Below are positions 22,264 through 33,734 of a DNA stretch of 64,000 nt, piece after piece. This stretch comes from Pseudeuparius sepicola. Lineage: Eukaryota > Arthropoda > Insecta > Coleoptera > Anthribidae. A program made the translations under genes and the position numbers. Every line of letters begins with the position of its first letter. Position 1 is the stretch's first letter. The notes beneath the pieces were generated by a model. The model did no database searches. It was not told where the DNA came from and worked only from the letters and a program-made list of their open reading frames with translations. The DNA lies in assembly GCA_963920635.1 (NCBI GenBank), contig OY987298.1, positions 54,415,949 to 54,479,948 on the forward strand, given 5' to 3'.

Positions 22264-23699
22264 GCGTTTTAAATAATACTAATACTAGCAATTTAGTCCC
22301 TAAAAGTTTTTCCCATATCGTTTCCTTTATCATTACTGGGATTACTCCGGTTTTCTAGGGAAAAGTCAGCCCTAGCCACAAATGGCCACGAAGACAAAAT
22401 AATAGTAATTACCCCCTCCCCTGCACAAGCATTTAGTTGCTTCTGGAATAATCGTAGTTTAGAGTATTGTGAGGGTTGAGAATTATTATTATTTATTATA
22501 TTTTATATTAATTAATTATTGCCCAGCTTGTTCACCTAACTACAATAGCTTCTTCCGCAACTTCATCTGTATAACTTTGGTAAGTTTCCAAGTTTAATTT
22601 GTACAATAATATGCAACATGCCCTAATAAAATGACATGGTAAGATATTATATATCTTAAGAGTCATGACCTCGCAGACAAGATCTAAAATTAACGGTCGC
22701 GACGACCGGCTGTAATCTCAGGAATATTCTCCTCTAACCACCCCTCACCATGCACTCTCGTACCTTCCCCTCCCACCGGCAGCCCGTTAGCGCGAGGAAT
22801 GCTGTGACGGACGACGTTTTTTCGGACCCGAGCGGGCCGCCAGGCAGCCGAGAGCCGGATCGGTCGGCCGGGAGCCGGTATGTACAGGGTGATCCCGCGA
22901 AATTAGGCCACCCCATAACTTTTTTATTTATCAACTTGGAAAAAAATATCAAATACAAAAGTTGTAGGGCTGCAACCTGTCTACTTTATGGCGTTTTATT
23001 GTTGACTCGGTTTGTGTATTTGTTGTGCTATTGTTGAAAAACTATAAATATTAAACACATACCCACCTTATTTATGCGAAATCCGAAAGAATCTTTTCGG
23101 TCTTTTTTGTTATTTACTAACCGCGTTTTCTTCTTCAGTGTCTTGCGGAAAATTGGGTTATTGAAATTATTAAAAAAAAAACATAAGTTTTGTCTGTATA
23201 TTTCGATATTTTGTATGCAATAATAATTGTTTTTCTGATAAGTGCACTGAATTGGAAAGAAATTTTTTTATAACTTTACTATTTTTTCTGACAAGAAATA
23301 ATTATTATTTTTATCAATCAAACAGACAAAGTAGAACAGTGTTTCAATAAATTATTATTTCCACAGTAGGTAGGTAATATCTATGTGGTATTTTTGATTT
23401 CTATTACTTTTTTCTTTTCCTACTTTGTGCCTCTAAGATGTGTTGTGGTCGGATCTACCAATACCGGGAGCAAACATTCTTCGCCAGTCACCTCTTGATG
23501 ATATTTCTAGCATGAAGATGTAACTGTTAGAGTTATGAAACCGGTAGCTTTTCAAATGTGATGTGAAAAAAATAGAAATTGTGGGATTTTAGGTCTATTT
23601 TTACTATTCCCAAATTGTCCTTAATATGAATAACCCACACAGGGTCCCCCTCGATTCTATTTTAAATATAACTTCGTCAATTTTGGCTCCATCTGTTTT
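22264..23699. other. Non-coding with one CAGGGTG terminus
   Basis: TACAGGGTGATCCCGCG at 22883 looks like a left terminus of a CAGGGTG-type element, but no matching right end was found nearby; CACCCTGTA at 33619-33627 is a possible distant partner. A G+C-rich patch lies at 22730-22880. Otherwise AT-rich, nothing recognised. Confidence 0.35.
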
Positions 23700-25640
23700 T
23701 CCCAAAAATCGCGACGTCTATTCCCAAGTAGCATTTTTAGTGGGTGCCACGACCACTACCGTAGAAACTGTAAAGTGTTTATCACTAGTGGCCGACACAT
23801 CATAGGAACCTTTCTATAACGTGGCTGCCACCAAAATGGGGAATAGTTTTTGGGTGGCTGCCACGTTGCCACCACATTTTTGCAACTTTTACCGTTACGT
23901 TCCAGCCACGTGGCACTTAGGTGCAAAAACGTGGGCGCGCAGTGGCAGCCACCTATGAGGCCATCTACGTGAAACTTGCGGCTACTTGCCTTTTTCCTTT
24001 CCATGTCACTCGGTCTCCCTCGTTCAACTTATTTAGGTACATACATTATTATGTCCTGCTGCCTTTTTCCCACCAACTCGAAATTACTGAAATTGACGAT
24101 GGCAATCGGGAATATAACTACTATGAGTATTTATTTGATTTTAATGTAATTAGGCGATGGGGATAAAAATAAAACGATTTCAAGTTTACTGTCAAACATA
24201 GACGTTATAGCTCAAAACATGAGCACGCCCTCCCGCAATATTCAATATTTTCAAAAAATAAAATAAAAAGTGAGGAGCACACTTTTTTAAACATATCTAC
24301 CTACATACGGCAATTTTTTTTTATTATTCCTGGTTACGTAAAACCGATAATTACTTACTAATATACTATATTTTAATGAAGAATTGACGAGAAATTAATT
24401 TTTATTCAGTAGCCCGTTCCTTTTGTCATAATGGCGGCATAAATCTCATTCTTAAATATGGCGTCTTGTCTAAAATATAACTTTAAAGTGATTTCCACAT
24501 ACATTTGCGTATTTGAGGTGATTGGTACTTGACCTTCATGGCCGTATAATGTCGGAAACTGTGTTATTCCACTTCATAGTTACTTTCACCATTTGGAAAT
24601 TGCGGCCACGTCATAGACAACACTGCAGCCACCATCATCTCTACACGCGCGAGTGTGTCCATAACCTCAACATTTCGGGAACAAAGCATTCGCAACGACT
24701 ATTAAAATACAAATTCTTTATTTCGTGTTAAGATACTTACATTAAGCATAATAAGACAAACAGGCACTTACATAGAACATATTTTACATTTAGTTAAAAT
24801 CTCGAAATAAATTTACAATAATAAATCCACATTAACAAACACTTATTTAGGCGAAGGTTTTATTCAAGAATTCGTCCACCGAGTAAAAAGCATTGAGTAG
24901 CAATTTACTTAATAGTTTTTAAATTTTGGAAGTGGCAGCTCAGAGTAGGTACTGTGGTAGATTGTTAAAAATTCTTATCCCTAAGAAGCTTACACCGCTG
25001 TCACACCTCTTCAAGCGACAATATTCTGGAAGCAGGTCCTGCTTTCCCAGAGTGTAATATGCACATCATCGTGTCGTTCATATTGACTACTCGACTAAAC
25101 ACTATACTCGTATTTAAATCGCACACATCGAATAATTAATTCAAAGAATGAACACTAAATCTTACTGCACTACAATCACCACATTGACACCGAGTGCAGA
25201 AATATGCATGCGTATACAGCAAAACAGGAAGGAAGCCTCACTTGATAGTGACGGTCACTATAGAGTGAATTTTGATGGTAATGATAACTTTGTAGTAGCT
25301 TTGATGTCATATGCGAACGTGAAAATCTCTTCTACAAGTGGCAAAAACTTGGCGATGACCACTAGTTATCACCAACAAGTTTCGCCACTTTCAAGGTTTA
25401 GTAGAAGTGACCAAAACGTGGCCGCCACTATTACGTGCCCGCTAAGGTTGTCGGCACTTCTAAGATATATTTTAGTGATACAGTTTGGTCGCCGCCACTT
25501 CCATTTTCAACTTTGAAAGCATAAGAACTTTAAGGTGATTTTCGGTAGTAATCACGACTTTCCAAACACCTTAAGCACCTCTAAAAGGTTATGAAACTAT
25601 ATAGTGACTACTAGCGGTGAAATTTTTTTATTTAGTGATG
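23700..25640. repeat. Field of dispersed GTGGC / GCCAC motifs
   Basis: Short inverted motifs recur throughout: GTGGCTGCCACC, GTGGCTGCCACGTTGCCACC, CAGTGGCAGCCACC, CGTGGCCGCCAC, plus AGTGACGGTCACT and AGTGACTACTAGCGG types. They do not form a fixed-period array. No protein is recognised; the open frame at 25148-25516 overlaps the motif field and looks fortuitous. Confidence 0.4.
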
Positions 25641-25829
25641 TTATCTGACCACCAGCGCTGATCAGGCTTAATTTTATCCGCTAAGGACATGCGAACCTTA
25701 TAAATCTTGCATTATTTTTCGAGACTAAAAATTTCTGGTACTCTGAGGCCTTATATACATCCAGCCGTATTTGACGGCTGGGCAAGTTGACACCAAGAAC
25801 TCAATGGGGCTAGAAAAGTTGCGGATGGT

Positions 25830-26760
25830 GTATCTGGGTTTACCTTTTTTTAATCAGATAGAAAAATTTTTAATTTCACTGAGCCCAGGACAATTGCTAA
25901 AAACCATCATCTTCGATCAGGTTTTGACCTGCTTTTTCATTTATTGATAGCAAAACCCCAAAAATTGCAAAATATTTACTGTTGCTTTGACACATTGCTC
26001 GCAAGCTTCGAAAGAAGAGCTCAAGACGAGGAAGTCATCAACGTAATTACACAAATAACCCCTTCTTGGGCAGATATTCCGCGATAGGTTTCATATTAAG
26101 GATCCCCCAAACCAGCAGGAAACCCTCGCGGCGGCAGAGAATGTTTCTTATCGAAGCAGTACACATGCCAGTAGATGGCCGTGAGCACACCGGCGCGTCA
26201 GTCTAGATAAAGAGATTGCCACGAAATTCACCACGGCGAATTTCACCGCGTAAGCTTCTCTCTCGTCTGTGGGACCTTTATCTAGGGAAGTTGAATTGCG
26301 CAGATGCCAGACCAAAGGGGAGGGCAAGTAAATTCATAAGGATATTCTCAATTATTTCGAAGCGAGGATATTTACAATGATTGAGGTTTATAGCCAAGTG
26401 AAAATAGACGTCTATAAGGTCTATGGAAGTTAAAAAGTAGTTCCTTTGCATTAGCCACAACACTGTATGGATGTCACCATTTTGAAATGGGGTACCTTAA
26501 GGGGATTGTTGAGGTTTTTGACGTTTAAAACAAAACTCGCATTGCCATCAGATTTTTCTGTTAAGGATATCCTTGAAGGACAGGGATCACATTTTGCTAC
26601 TGTTACCTGCTCTATTAATTGAGCAATAGCTTTAATTTCAGATTTGGAGCGCTCACGAGCATTGGGAGGATTGCTTTGTACTTGAGTTTTTCTTAAGGGC
26701 AACTTGTAGTACCTGATACAATCTAGTATGACTGAAGAGTCAGTATAATGTGTTTCCACA
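25830..26760 (-). pseudogene. DIRS-type reverse transcriptase, decayed
   Basis: The minus strand encodes IAQLIEQVTVAKCDP, then SDGNASFVLNVKNLNNPL and PHFKMVTS, then in other frames SIDLIDVYFHLAIN and LALPFGLASAQF, and further on the catalytic NYVDDFLVLSSSFEACEQ (about 26010-26050) and an FFYL end. This order, especially PHFKM before SIDL-DAYF, is typical of DIRS (tyrosine-recombinase) retrotransposons rather than Gypsy. About 170 bp near 26100-26270 interrupt the similarity, and several stops are present. No recombinase domain was recognised. Gag-like sequence lies upstream on the same strand. Confidence 0.65.
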
Positions 26761-26797
26761 TATCGAAGTTTGAAAGCTTGCCTGCAGTGATACTCAC

Positions 26798-27547
26798 CTA
26801 GTTTTCTATCGCCTCTTCGGAAATCTCTTTGCTCTCACATCCCTTGAGGGCTGCTCGCAGTGCTCGTGTGGTCTCACCGCCCCCCTTCGGTGAACAAGAC
26901 CCCTCCTGTATAGGGGCTAGAAGTCGGTTCTCTGGAGAATCCGAGTGGCTCGAGGCGCAAGCCCTGCTGCTCTCTGCGGTTGCCCCCCCCCTTTCTGCAA
27001 CCTTGAGAGTATCTTTTAACTGGCACTCAGTAAAGACTTTGCCACCTTGTTTCGGTATATTGGGACCAAACAAAATTCCAAAGGAACTGACTTCTCGATA
27101 CGCTCCCTCATGCCCCTACTACGGGTTGGTGTAATCTAGAGGATGACTCAAGGTGTAGCAAGTTGGCGAGAATACGGCCATAATCCCCTAGAAGCAATAA
27201 GATGCCCTCCCTCAACTATCTAGGGGTGCTCGCAGGTTTGTTCGAAAAAATTGAGATAGACTTACCTGTAGTGGGTAATGTTTTGCCTACCTGCACTACC
27301 GCTGCAGCGGTTCCTTTGAGAAAACCGTTGAAATGTCCAACATGGGCATTTGAAGGACAGAGCAATTTTCTGGGACGGGGTATTTCTGCAAAAGTGCATT
27401 TGTTGATTCCTTCGGTATGCCGTTGGCCACCAGATGTCCCCATCTGATTGCGCTCCTTTCCTGCAGACTGTCTGAGCGTTGGGCAGGAACATTATCCTCG
27501 ATCGCGAGTAGTCTGGTCAGGTCATTCGCGTCACTTGGTCCTTCCAC
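26798..27547 (-). pseudogene. DIRS-type gag-like ORF, decayed
   Basis: From ATG at 27547 the minus strand reads SAIRWGHLVANGIPKESTNA and LLQKYPVPENCSVLQMP, the conserved pattern (RW-x-L-x-x-G, LL-x-KY-x-PENC) of insect DIRS gag proteins. Continuations in other frames include GDYGRILANLLHLESSSRL and LFGPNIPKQGGKVFTECQL. Frame changes near 27230 and 27100 split it. It lies upstream of the DIRS reverse transcriptase, in the expected gag-pol order. Confidence 0.6.
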
Positions 27548-27959
27548 CTGCTGTGGTAATCGGTCACTACTACCTGGAGGACTATAGTTCTCGGAAGACA
27601 GCTCTAAGGAGTGTTGGTGGCATCCGCCCGCTTAAAGAAACAGGAGACACGCGAAGGCTTAATGAAGCGCATCCGTGTCCGATGGAGGCGCAGCTTAAAG
27701 AAGCCGGCGCGTCGACCTGTCGCGGCGGTGGAGACTAGCGCCATCTCGGAGCGGGCGACATGGAGTGTCTGCGTCTGTGACGGTTGCTAGCACCGTCACA
27801 TGCAGCGGCAGGTGAACGCACCTCTGGATGCTCAGCTTGCAGCGCCCTCTATCCGTGAGAGTCGGAGGCGTTCCTGACGGAGAGCCAGAACGCCGAGGGT
27901 GGCGCTTGATGGCGCTGGCATGCCTGCGCAATCTAGACGATCCCGAACGGTTCAATTGG

Positions 27960-28242
27960 CGACCGGTGGGAGCTCGAGTGTGCCAAAGACGCCCGAGTGG
28001 CCATCTTTTCGGGCCGTTTGATGCGCGATGCGCTTCTGGCAAGAAAGCACGGCGCCTTGATCTCGAATGGCGGCATTTTTACCTATTACTCAGACTCAGA
28101 CTTGACTCCAAAACAACAAGAAAACGAAAAGGCTCTCCGAGCTCGGCTAGCAGATCGAATCTCTCAGGGCGAAACTAACTTTACTATCAGATATCGTCAA
28201 GGCGCTCCTATTATTGTTTCAAAAAACCTGCAAAACGCCTAA
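27960..28242 (+). pseudogene. LINE ORF1 C-terminal fragment
   Basis: The frame reads AKDARVAIFSGRLMRDALLA, then GGIFTYYSDSDLTP, and ends NFTIRYRQGAPIIVSKN before the TAA at 28240. The tail, with its beta-rich YRQG motif, resembles the C-terminus of the ORF1 RNA-binding protein of insect LINEs. Upstream resemblance fades before 27960. It stands directly before the endonuclease ORF, as ORF1 should. Confidence 0.5.
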
Positions 28243-28254
28243 TTTCACCCAACA

Positions 28255-31200
28255 ATGCATTCCTCATCTACTTCCAGAATGTCAGAGGCCTCCTCACCAA
28301 ATTCAATTACCTTTTGAAATCTGTTCCAGGGCGTCATTATGACATTATTGTGCTTGTCGAAACTTGGCTCAATGAAGCCTACAACGATGCTGAATTGTAT
28401 TGTAACGTTATTTTCTTTTTACACACTTTGCTTACGGCTTCTCTTCATCGTGTAGGCACTAGGTATGAGTAAGGACCTAACTTCAAAAAATATATATATA
28501 AATGGGCGCCACTAGGTTTACCACCTACCAAGAAGGTTATAGATAAGACGTGTGTGTGTGTAGAGGCTAGGAACATAGACAAGGAGTAAATATTTTCACA
28601 ATGAAATCTGTACAAATATATTCACAAGTTCGCTGTGCGTATTTACAAGTATCACCCAAATATCTTTTAAGGTGAAATTGATATAAATAAATATTTTATA
28701 GGTAACTAAGAAAAGTGTATCACTTTATAGGGTTAGAATGTAGCCCAAGTTTCTTTTTAAGTTTACGCAGGCGGTCAGAGGAAAGTTCATGAACCTTCTA
28801 GAGCGCTTAATCTACCTAATTAATGTTTCTCATACAGGCGTAATCTATAAAATGACACACACACAGTATATAATTTAAACTATAACAAAAAAACATGACG
28901 TTGATTTGTTAATAAAATGTTTAAATGCGATCACTTTGATCCGATTGTTAAGTCCCAAATAGAAAGGAAAGAACTGGCCTTAGTCTCCAGCGGTGGTTGA
29001 ATATAATTGGTGGTTCCCACAAACCCAACCAGTTGATCTTGAGATGACTCGTAAAACGTCTAGGTGCGTTTCCAAACCAACATAGGTATATTGTAGCGTT
29101 ATGACCAACGTTATCAAAGTGACGGTGGTTAGGCACTCCGGCACCCAAAGAAAAAACCCTAAAATGTTATTTATATTTCCTTAATGTTCAATTGTAAAAT
29201 TAAAACAAACTCACCTCAGTATTGAGGGTTTCTTAATCCCGAATTAGACAAACAAGCAGGAAAATACAGATACGAGTGGTGCTAACATCAAAATGACTTC
29301 AGACAGCGAAAGCTAGAATTTATGAAAAAGGAAACATTAAAATTAAAAATATACAGAAAAGTTGTTACTTACAAACAGACTAGGTGTTCTGGAAACGTGT
29401 AGTAATATCGGAAAATAGCGAGATAACGAAAATGCGGGTTGAGGCCGGCGTGGCATGAAACTTCAGAAAAATAAATGGCTGTCCTGAGCAAAATCGCCAC
29501 GTAGATTTCGTCGAGCGCACTCCCGGTGATGGATGCCCCAAAATAAACAGATCCCACGATGAATTAAGGCAAATAATCCAAGGGATGGCCTCTGCACACC
29601 CTGCAACTTCTCGACCTCACGCCATTTTTTTCAGAATCTCCGAGCCAAAACTAAATGTCAGTTGAAATGCCAACTGGATTGCGGATGCCACGCCATCTAG
29701 GCAATAAATTTCAGTGGTCCTTAGCGATTATTTACGAAAAATTGAAGTATTACTTAACGAAATGATGGTAAATGAAAGGAATAATAATACGAGAAGTTAA
29801 TTTTATTGTTTTGAAGCAATATTGGTGTTTACAAAAGGAAAACCTCATAATGTGATTTGAAGACTGAAAGTTGGCAACCACTAATACAGTACATTCCTGA
29901 ATATACCGTGCACAAAAAAAAACAAAAACGAAGCCTAAAACTCCGTAGCATTTTAAAATCATTAAGATTCTTGGAGATAAAAAAATAAAAATGCTATAGT
30001 ATATGCAAGACTACAGAATCTATAGACGGGATAGATCTTTGGAAATAAGTCCTTATTCAAGAGGTGGCGGCGTACTGATTGCGGTTCGCAGGACCATCAA
30101 AAGTAGGCGGCTTCCTGTTGAAGACAACATTGAGGATGTTTTTGTAATCATCGAGGCAGGAAAGGAAACCCTTAAACTGGCTAACGTATATTTTCCACCT
30201 CGCTCTCCAACTACTGCCTATGTTTCATTCAGTGAAAGTGTCGACAGGCTGTCTGAAGCTTACCCGCAGGCAATGATCGGAATCTTGGGAGATTTTAATT
30301 TACCCAATACTCTGTGGATAAACGACAACCTGATCTCAGTTGTTACACCCGTGCCCCCTGCAGCCCCCGCTGAGGTGGATTCATTGCTAGTGGTTTCTGG
30401 GCTGTGTGCTTTCCACAATTTATTTCAGCTAAATGCTATTACCAACACCTCAAACTCCATTCTCGATCTTGTACTTTTTCCTGAAAATCATTGTGAGGTT
30501 TCTGGTGCTGACAATTGTATTGTGCCTCAGGATGGCTACCACCCGCCTCTGGACATTACAGTGCGTTTTGTTTCTGACAATAACAACAGTTCTCTTCTTC
30601 GTGATGGCTACTACAGAGATTTTAAATCGGCCGATTATAGTTTGTTAAATGACTACTTGGGAACCATAGGCTGGGATGCTCTGTTCGCGGATGCCGCTCT
30701 GAACGACATGGTTGATATCTTTTACAATTTCATTTATTCAGCAATAGAAATATATGTTCCCCTTAAACGAATCCCCTCTGGTAAATTTCCCAGATGGTAC
30801 TCACCAGAGCTCAGGCACCACATAATGGAAAAAAAGAAGGCACATAAACGCTACAAGACTTCGGGTCTTCAGTCTGATTATCGTGAATTCTCTCATCTGC
30901 GCTCGATTTGCAAAAGATTATTGGTTGAGTCTAACGATACTTTTATAGCCCTCACTGAAAACTCCCTGACCACCAACCCTAAACAATCTGGAACTATGTT
31001 AACTCCAAAAGAAAGAGTAGCGATATTCCGTGCAAGTTTTACTGTGATGGAAAAAGCAGTGATTCTGGCTTAGAAATAGCTAACATGTTTGCCGAGAATT
31101 TCTCTAAAATCTATACCTCTAAGCCCTGTTCACATCACCCGCAACCAGACTCTATATATAACCACACCATTGTCACTGACTACTACATATCAATCTCAGA

Positions 31201-32647
31201 TGTCTACTTCCACCTTAATTCCTTGGATGCTAACAAAGGACCAGGGCCTGATGGTCTACCCCCACTATTGCTCAAGCATTGCAGTTTCGTGCTGGCCCGT
31301 CCCTTACACATTATTTTTAATTCATCTCTTATCAAAGGAACTTTTCCTGATTTCTGGAAGCTGAGCTACCTAACGCCTATACATAAATCGGGGAAGAAGG
31401 ATTTGATAGCAAATTATCGGCCAATTAGTATCTTGAGTGCTATCCCAAAGGTTTTCGAACTTATACTAACCAAATATTTAACTTTCAGACTGGTAGAAAC
31501 GCTGAGCTTAACCTGCTAACATATGTCGACTTTGTCTCGGATGCCTTGGAGAGGGGCTCTCCGGTGCACTCAATCTGCACGGACTTCTCCAAGGCTTTTG
31601 ATAGGGTTAACCATGCTGTTTTGGTGTCCAAGCTGTGGGATGTGGGTGTTGGTGGTACTTTTCTTTCCTGGATAGAGAGCTACTTAACGGATCTTTCTCA
31701 AATTGTTAAATTCAACAATTTTATGTCCAGAAATATACATGTTCCTTCAGGAGTTCCCCAGGGGTCTCATCTGGGACCTCTTCTCTTCAATTTGTTTATT
31801 AATGACCTAGGATCTCACCTTGAACACAGTCACTTCCTACTCTTTGCGGATGACTTGAAGCTATACATGGAGATTTCCTCATCTAGTGACTGTTTAAGAC
31901 TTCACTCTGATTTAAATCAATTAGTGGCTTGGTCTACCCGGAATGTCATGGACCTTAATGCCTCTAAGTACCACTTTGTCACCTTTCATAGGTCAAGGAC
32001 AGCTTTTGAACAGCCTTACTTGATCGGAAACACTACTCTTTCTAATGTTCCAGGAATAAAAGATTTGGGCGTTGTCATGGACTCTAAACTTACCTTCATA
32101 CCCCACATCCAGAGCACTATATCAAAGTCTTTGCAGCTCCTCGGATTTATAAAACATACTACCCGCGAATTCACTAATGTTGGTGCAGCTCCTATACTGC
32201 TCATTGGTGAGAACCCATCTCGAATACGCTTCTTGTGTCTGGAATCCTTGTTATAACATACACATTCAGAATATAGAAAAAGTCCAGCATAAATTCTTAA
32301 AATACATAGCTTTCAAACTTAGCTCACCACAATTGACATATCCCCAATTAGAACATAAGATTCAAATTAGGACACTCAAAGAACGTCGGGATTTGAGAGA
32401 TCTAAAAATGCTTTATAATTTGCTACACAACATATATACCTGTCCCCATCTGATGAGCAGGATAGGTTTGCATGTGCCGTCAAGGGAGACTCGCCAGACA
32501 AACACTTTCTCGATACCTGTCCATAGGACTAACTACGGTCAAAATAGTTTTCTGTCAAGGTCAGGCAGGCTTGCCAACGAGTATCCCAGACTTAACTTCT
32601 TTTCCAATGGCTCGGCCTTCATAAAACAATTGCACGCTATTGTTTGA
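28255..32647 (+). pseudogene. LINE ORF2 (endonuclease + reverse transcriptase), broken
   Basis: The first piece, to 28400, encodes FQNVRGLLTKFNYLL and DIIVLVETWL, the start of an exonuclease-endonuclease-phosphatase domain. After the 1.6-kb insertion it resumes at 30003 with GGGVLIAVRR and the metal-site GDFNLPN. The reverse transcriptase follows: NYRPISILSAIPKVFE, CTDFSKAFDRVNH, VPSGVPQGSHLGPLLF and the catalytic FADDLKLYME (about 31845). At least three frameshifts occur (near 31075, 31520 and 32200). No RNase H is seen. Jockey/CR1-like by layout; the clade is uncertain. Confidence 0.85.
28401..29998. mobile_element. 1.6-kb insertion inside the LINE endonuclease
   Basis: The LINE frame is perfectly restored if 28401-29998 plus one copy of GTAT is removed: GTAT occurs at 28397-28400 and at 29999-30002. 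The insert begins TGTAACGTTATTTTC but ends ATGCTATA, so it lacks a clean TG..CA, and I see no terminal inverted repeats. A TG-repeat (28549-28560) and AT-rich tracts are present, without any recognisable protein. A solo LTR with an eroded end is possible. Confidence 0.65.
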
Positions 32648-32832
32648 AAACCTTGTATACACTCGCAGGATACCTACATCATTATACAGTATTTGCATTT
32701 AAACTTTCTTGCATTCATATATACACTGTAAAAGCTGTGCTATGTTTGAACAATTTAGATATAATACCCCCTGTTACTATTTGTTAACTTTTGATTATGT
32801 ACCCCTACATTGTGAAATTGGGCTATGCCCGT

Positions 32833-32855
32833 TAATAAATAAATAAAATAAATAA
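32833..32855 (+). repeat. LINE 3' tail, TAAA-type
   Basis: The run TAATAAATAAATAAAATAAA ends the LINE 3' untranslated region (32648-32832), the usual simple-repeat tail of such elements. Confidence 0.7.
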
Positions 32856-32877
32856 CCTAAGGGGATAAAGTTAGATT

Positions 32878-33215
32878 ATGTATTGCTACATACGTGGCTT
32901 AGCCTCGTGAGCCGTTGGGGTTGCCCCTTGGCCTCTTGGTCTGGTTGCGGTCTCTCACGCCGGCACCACTCGCGCTTACGTCACACTCGCTCGGAGCCCG
33001 AAAGCAAGAAATGGCGGCACCAGAGATAGGAAGTCACGAGGCGTGGTGGTGGGGACACCATTGGCGGCGGGCCATTTTTCTTCTCTTAACATATCTATAA
33101 AACACTCGGGCTCGGAGATCCGCAGAGGCGGACTACGTGGTAAATAAATGGATGTCTTCGGACTGGATGTCGAAATATAATTCAATTAACTTTAAGCTAT
33201 CTTCATTTGTAACAT
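32878..33215 (+). promoter_or_regulatory. GC-rich segment with TATA box, possible LTR
   Basis: A block of markedly higher G+C contains CTATAAAACACTCGGGC (33093-33109) and lies between AT-rich sequence. It could be read as TG..CA from 32878 to 33213, but no flanking duplication is visible. Possibly a promoter or old solo LTR. Confidence 0.25.
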
Positions 33216-33627
33216 CCGCCATGCCTAGTTCGGTATGTATGTACCTCTGACTTTCCTCGTGGTCGGACATACACTAAATGCCCAACGCCAAACTGCGCAA
33301 AACCATTATCTAGACTAGAGTCCGCCACTGAGCAGACCCTGTCGAGCTCAGAAATGCTTGCAAGCCTCGCAAACGATGCAAACACAGCACACACGCCCAA
33401 TCTGCCATCCAAACTGCGCGCACGAATCTCTTTGATGTGCCGCACTCGAAGCGAACGCCACATGCAAGATTCGTAGATGCTTGCACTTGTGCAAACAGCG
33501 AAAACAACCGTCCAGATTAGGCGTTTGCGATGTTTGCGGTGTTCGCGTTCGCAGATGCTTGCAAGCGCCACACACTGTCTGGACGCGGCTTAAGAGAGAC
33601 TGGGCATATAAAAATGATCACCCTGTA
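33216..33627. repeat. GC-richer inverted repeats and a CACCCTG terminus
   Basis: GCTTGCAAGC occurs at about 33357 and 33555 within longer imperfectly inverted blocks (GCAAACGATGCAAAC against GTTTGCGATGTTTGCGG), and CACCCTGTA at 33619 looks like the right terminus of a CAGGGTG element. Open frames on the minus strand here are repeat shadows. Confidence 0.35.
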
Positions 33628-33734
33628 CATGAAGACAAACTAACACAACCAAAATTTAAAATAATGTATTTATTGAGTTATATACTTGTAAATTCCATCG
33701 GGAAGAATTTCAGAAACATCAAATTCAGCCTATA

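Noticed and set aside
25148..25516. 122-residue ORF
   Set aside because: It overlaps the GTGGC motif field and shows no family pattern or codon bias.
26829..27738. Plus-strand ORFs of 81-101 residues at 26829-27134, 27202-27447 and 27448-27738
   Set aside because: They are shadows of the minus-strand DIRS gag frames; only the minus-strand reading shows family motifs.
32878..33213. Solo LTR with TG..CA ends
   Set aside because: No flanking duplication and no partner copy in the window; kept only as a low-confidence regulatory segment.
33203..33575. Minus-strand Cys/Arg-rich ORFs (122, 75 and 65 residues)
   Set aside because: Three overlapping frames in a GC-richer inverted-repeat region with no domain; composition alone explains them.
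22883..33627. A single 10.7-kb CAGGGTGATC element spanning 22883-33627
   Set aside because: The two termini are similar, but this end motif recurs many times in the window and nothing links these two; they are more likely ends of separate broken elements.
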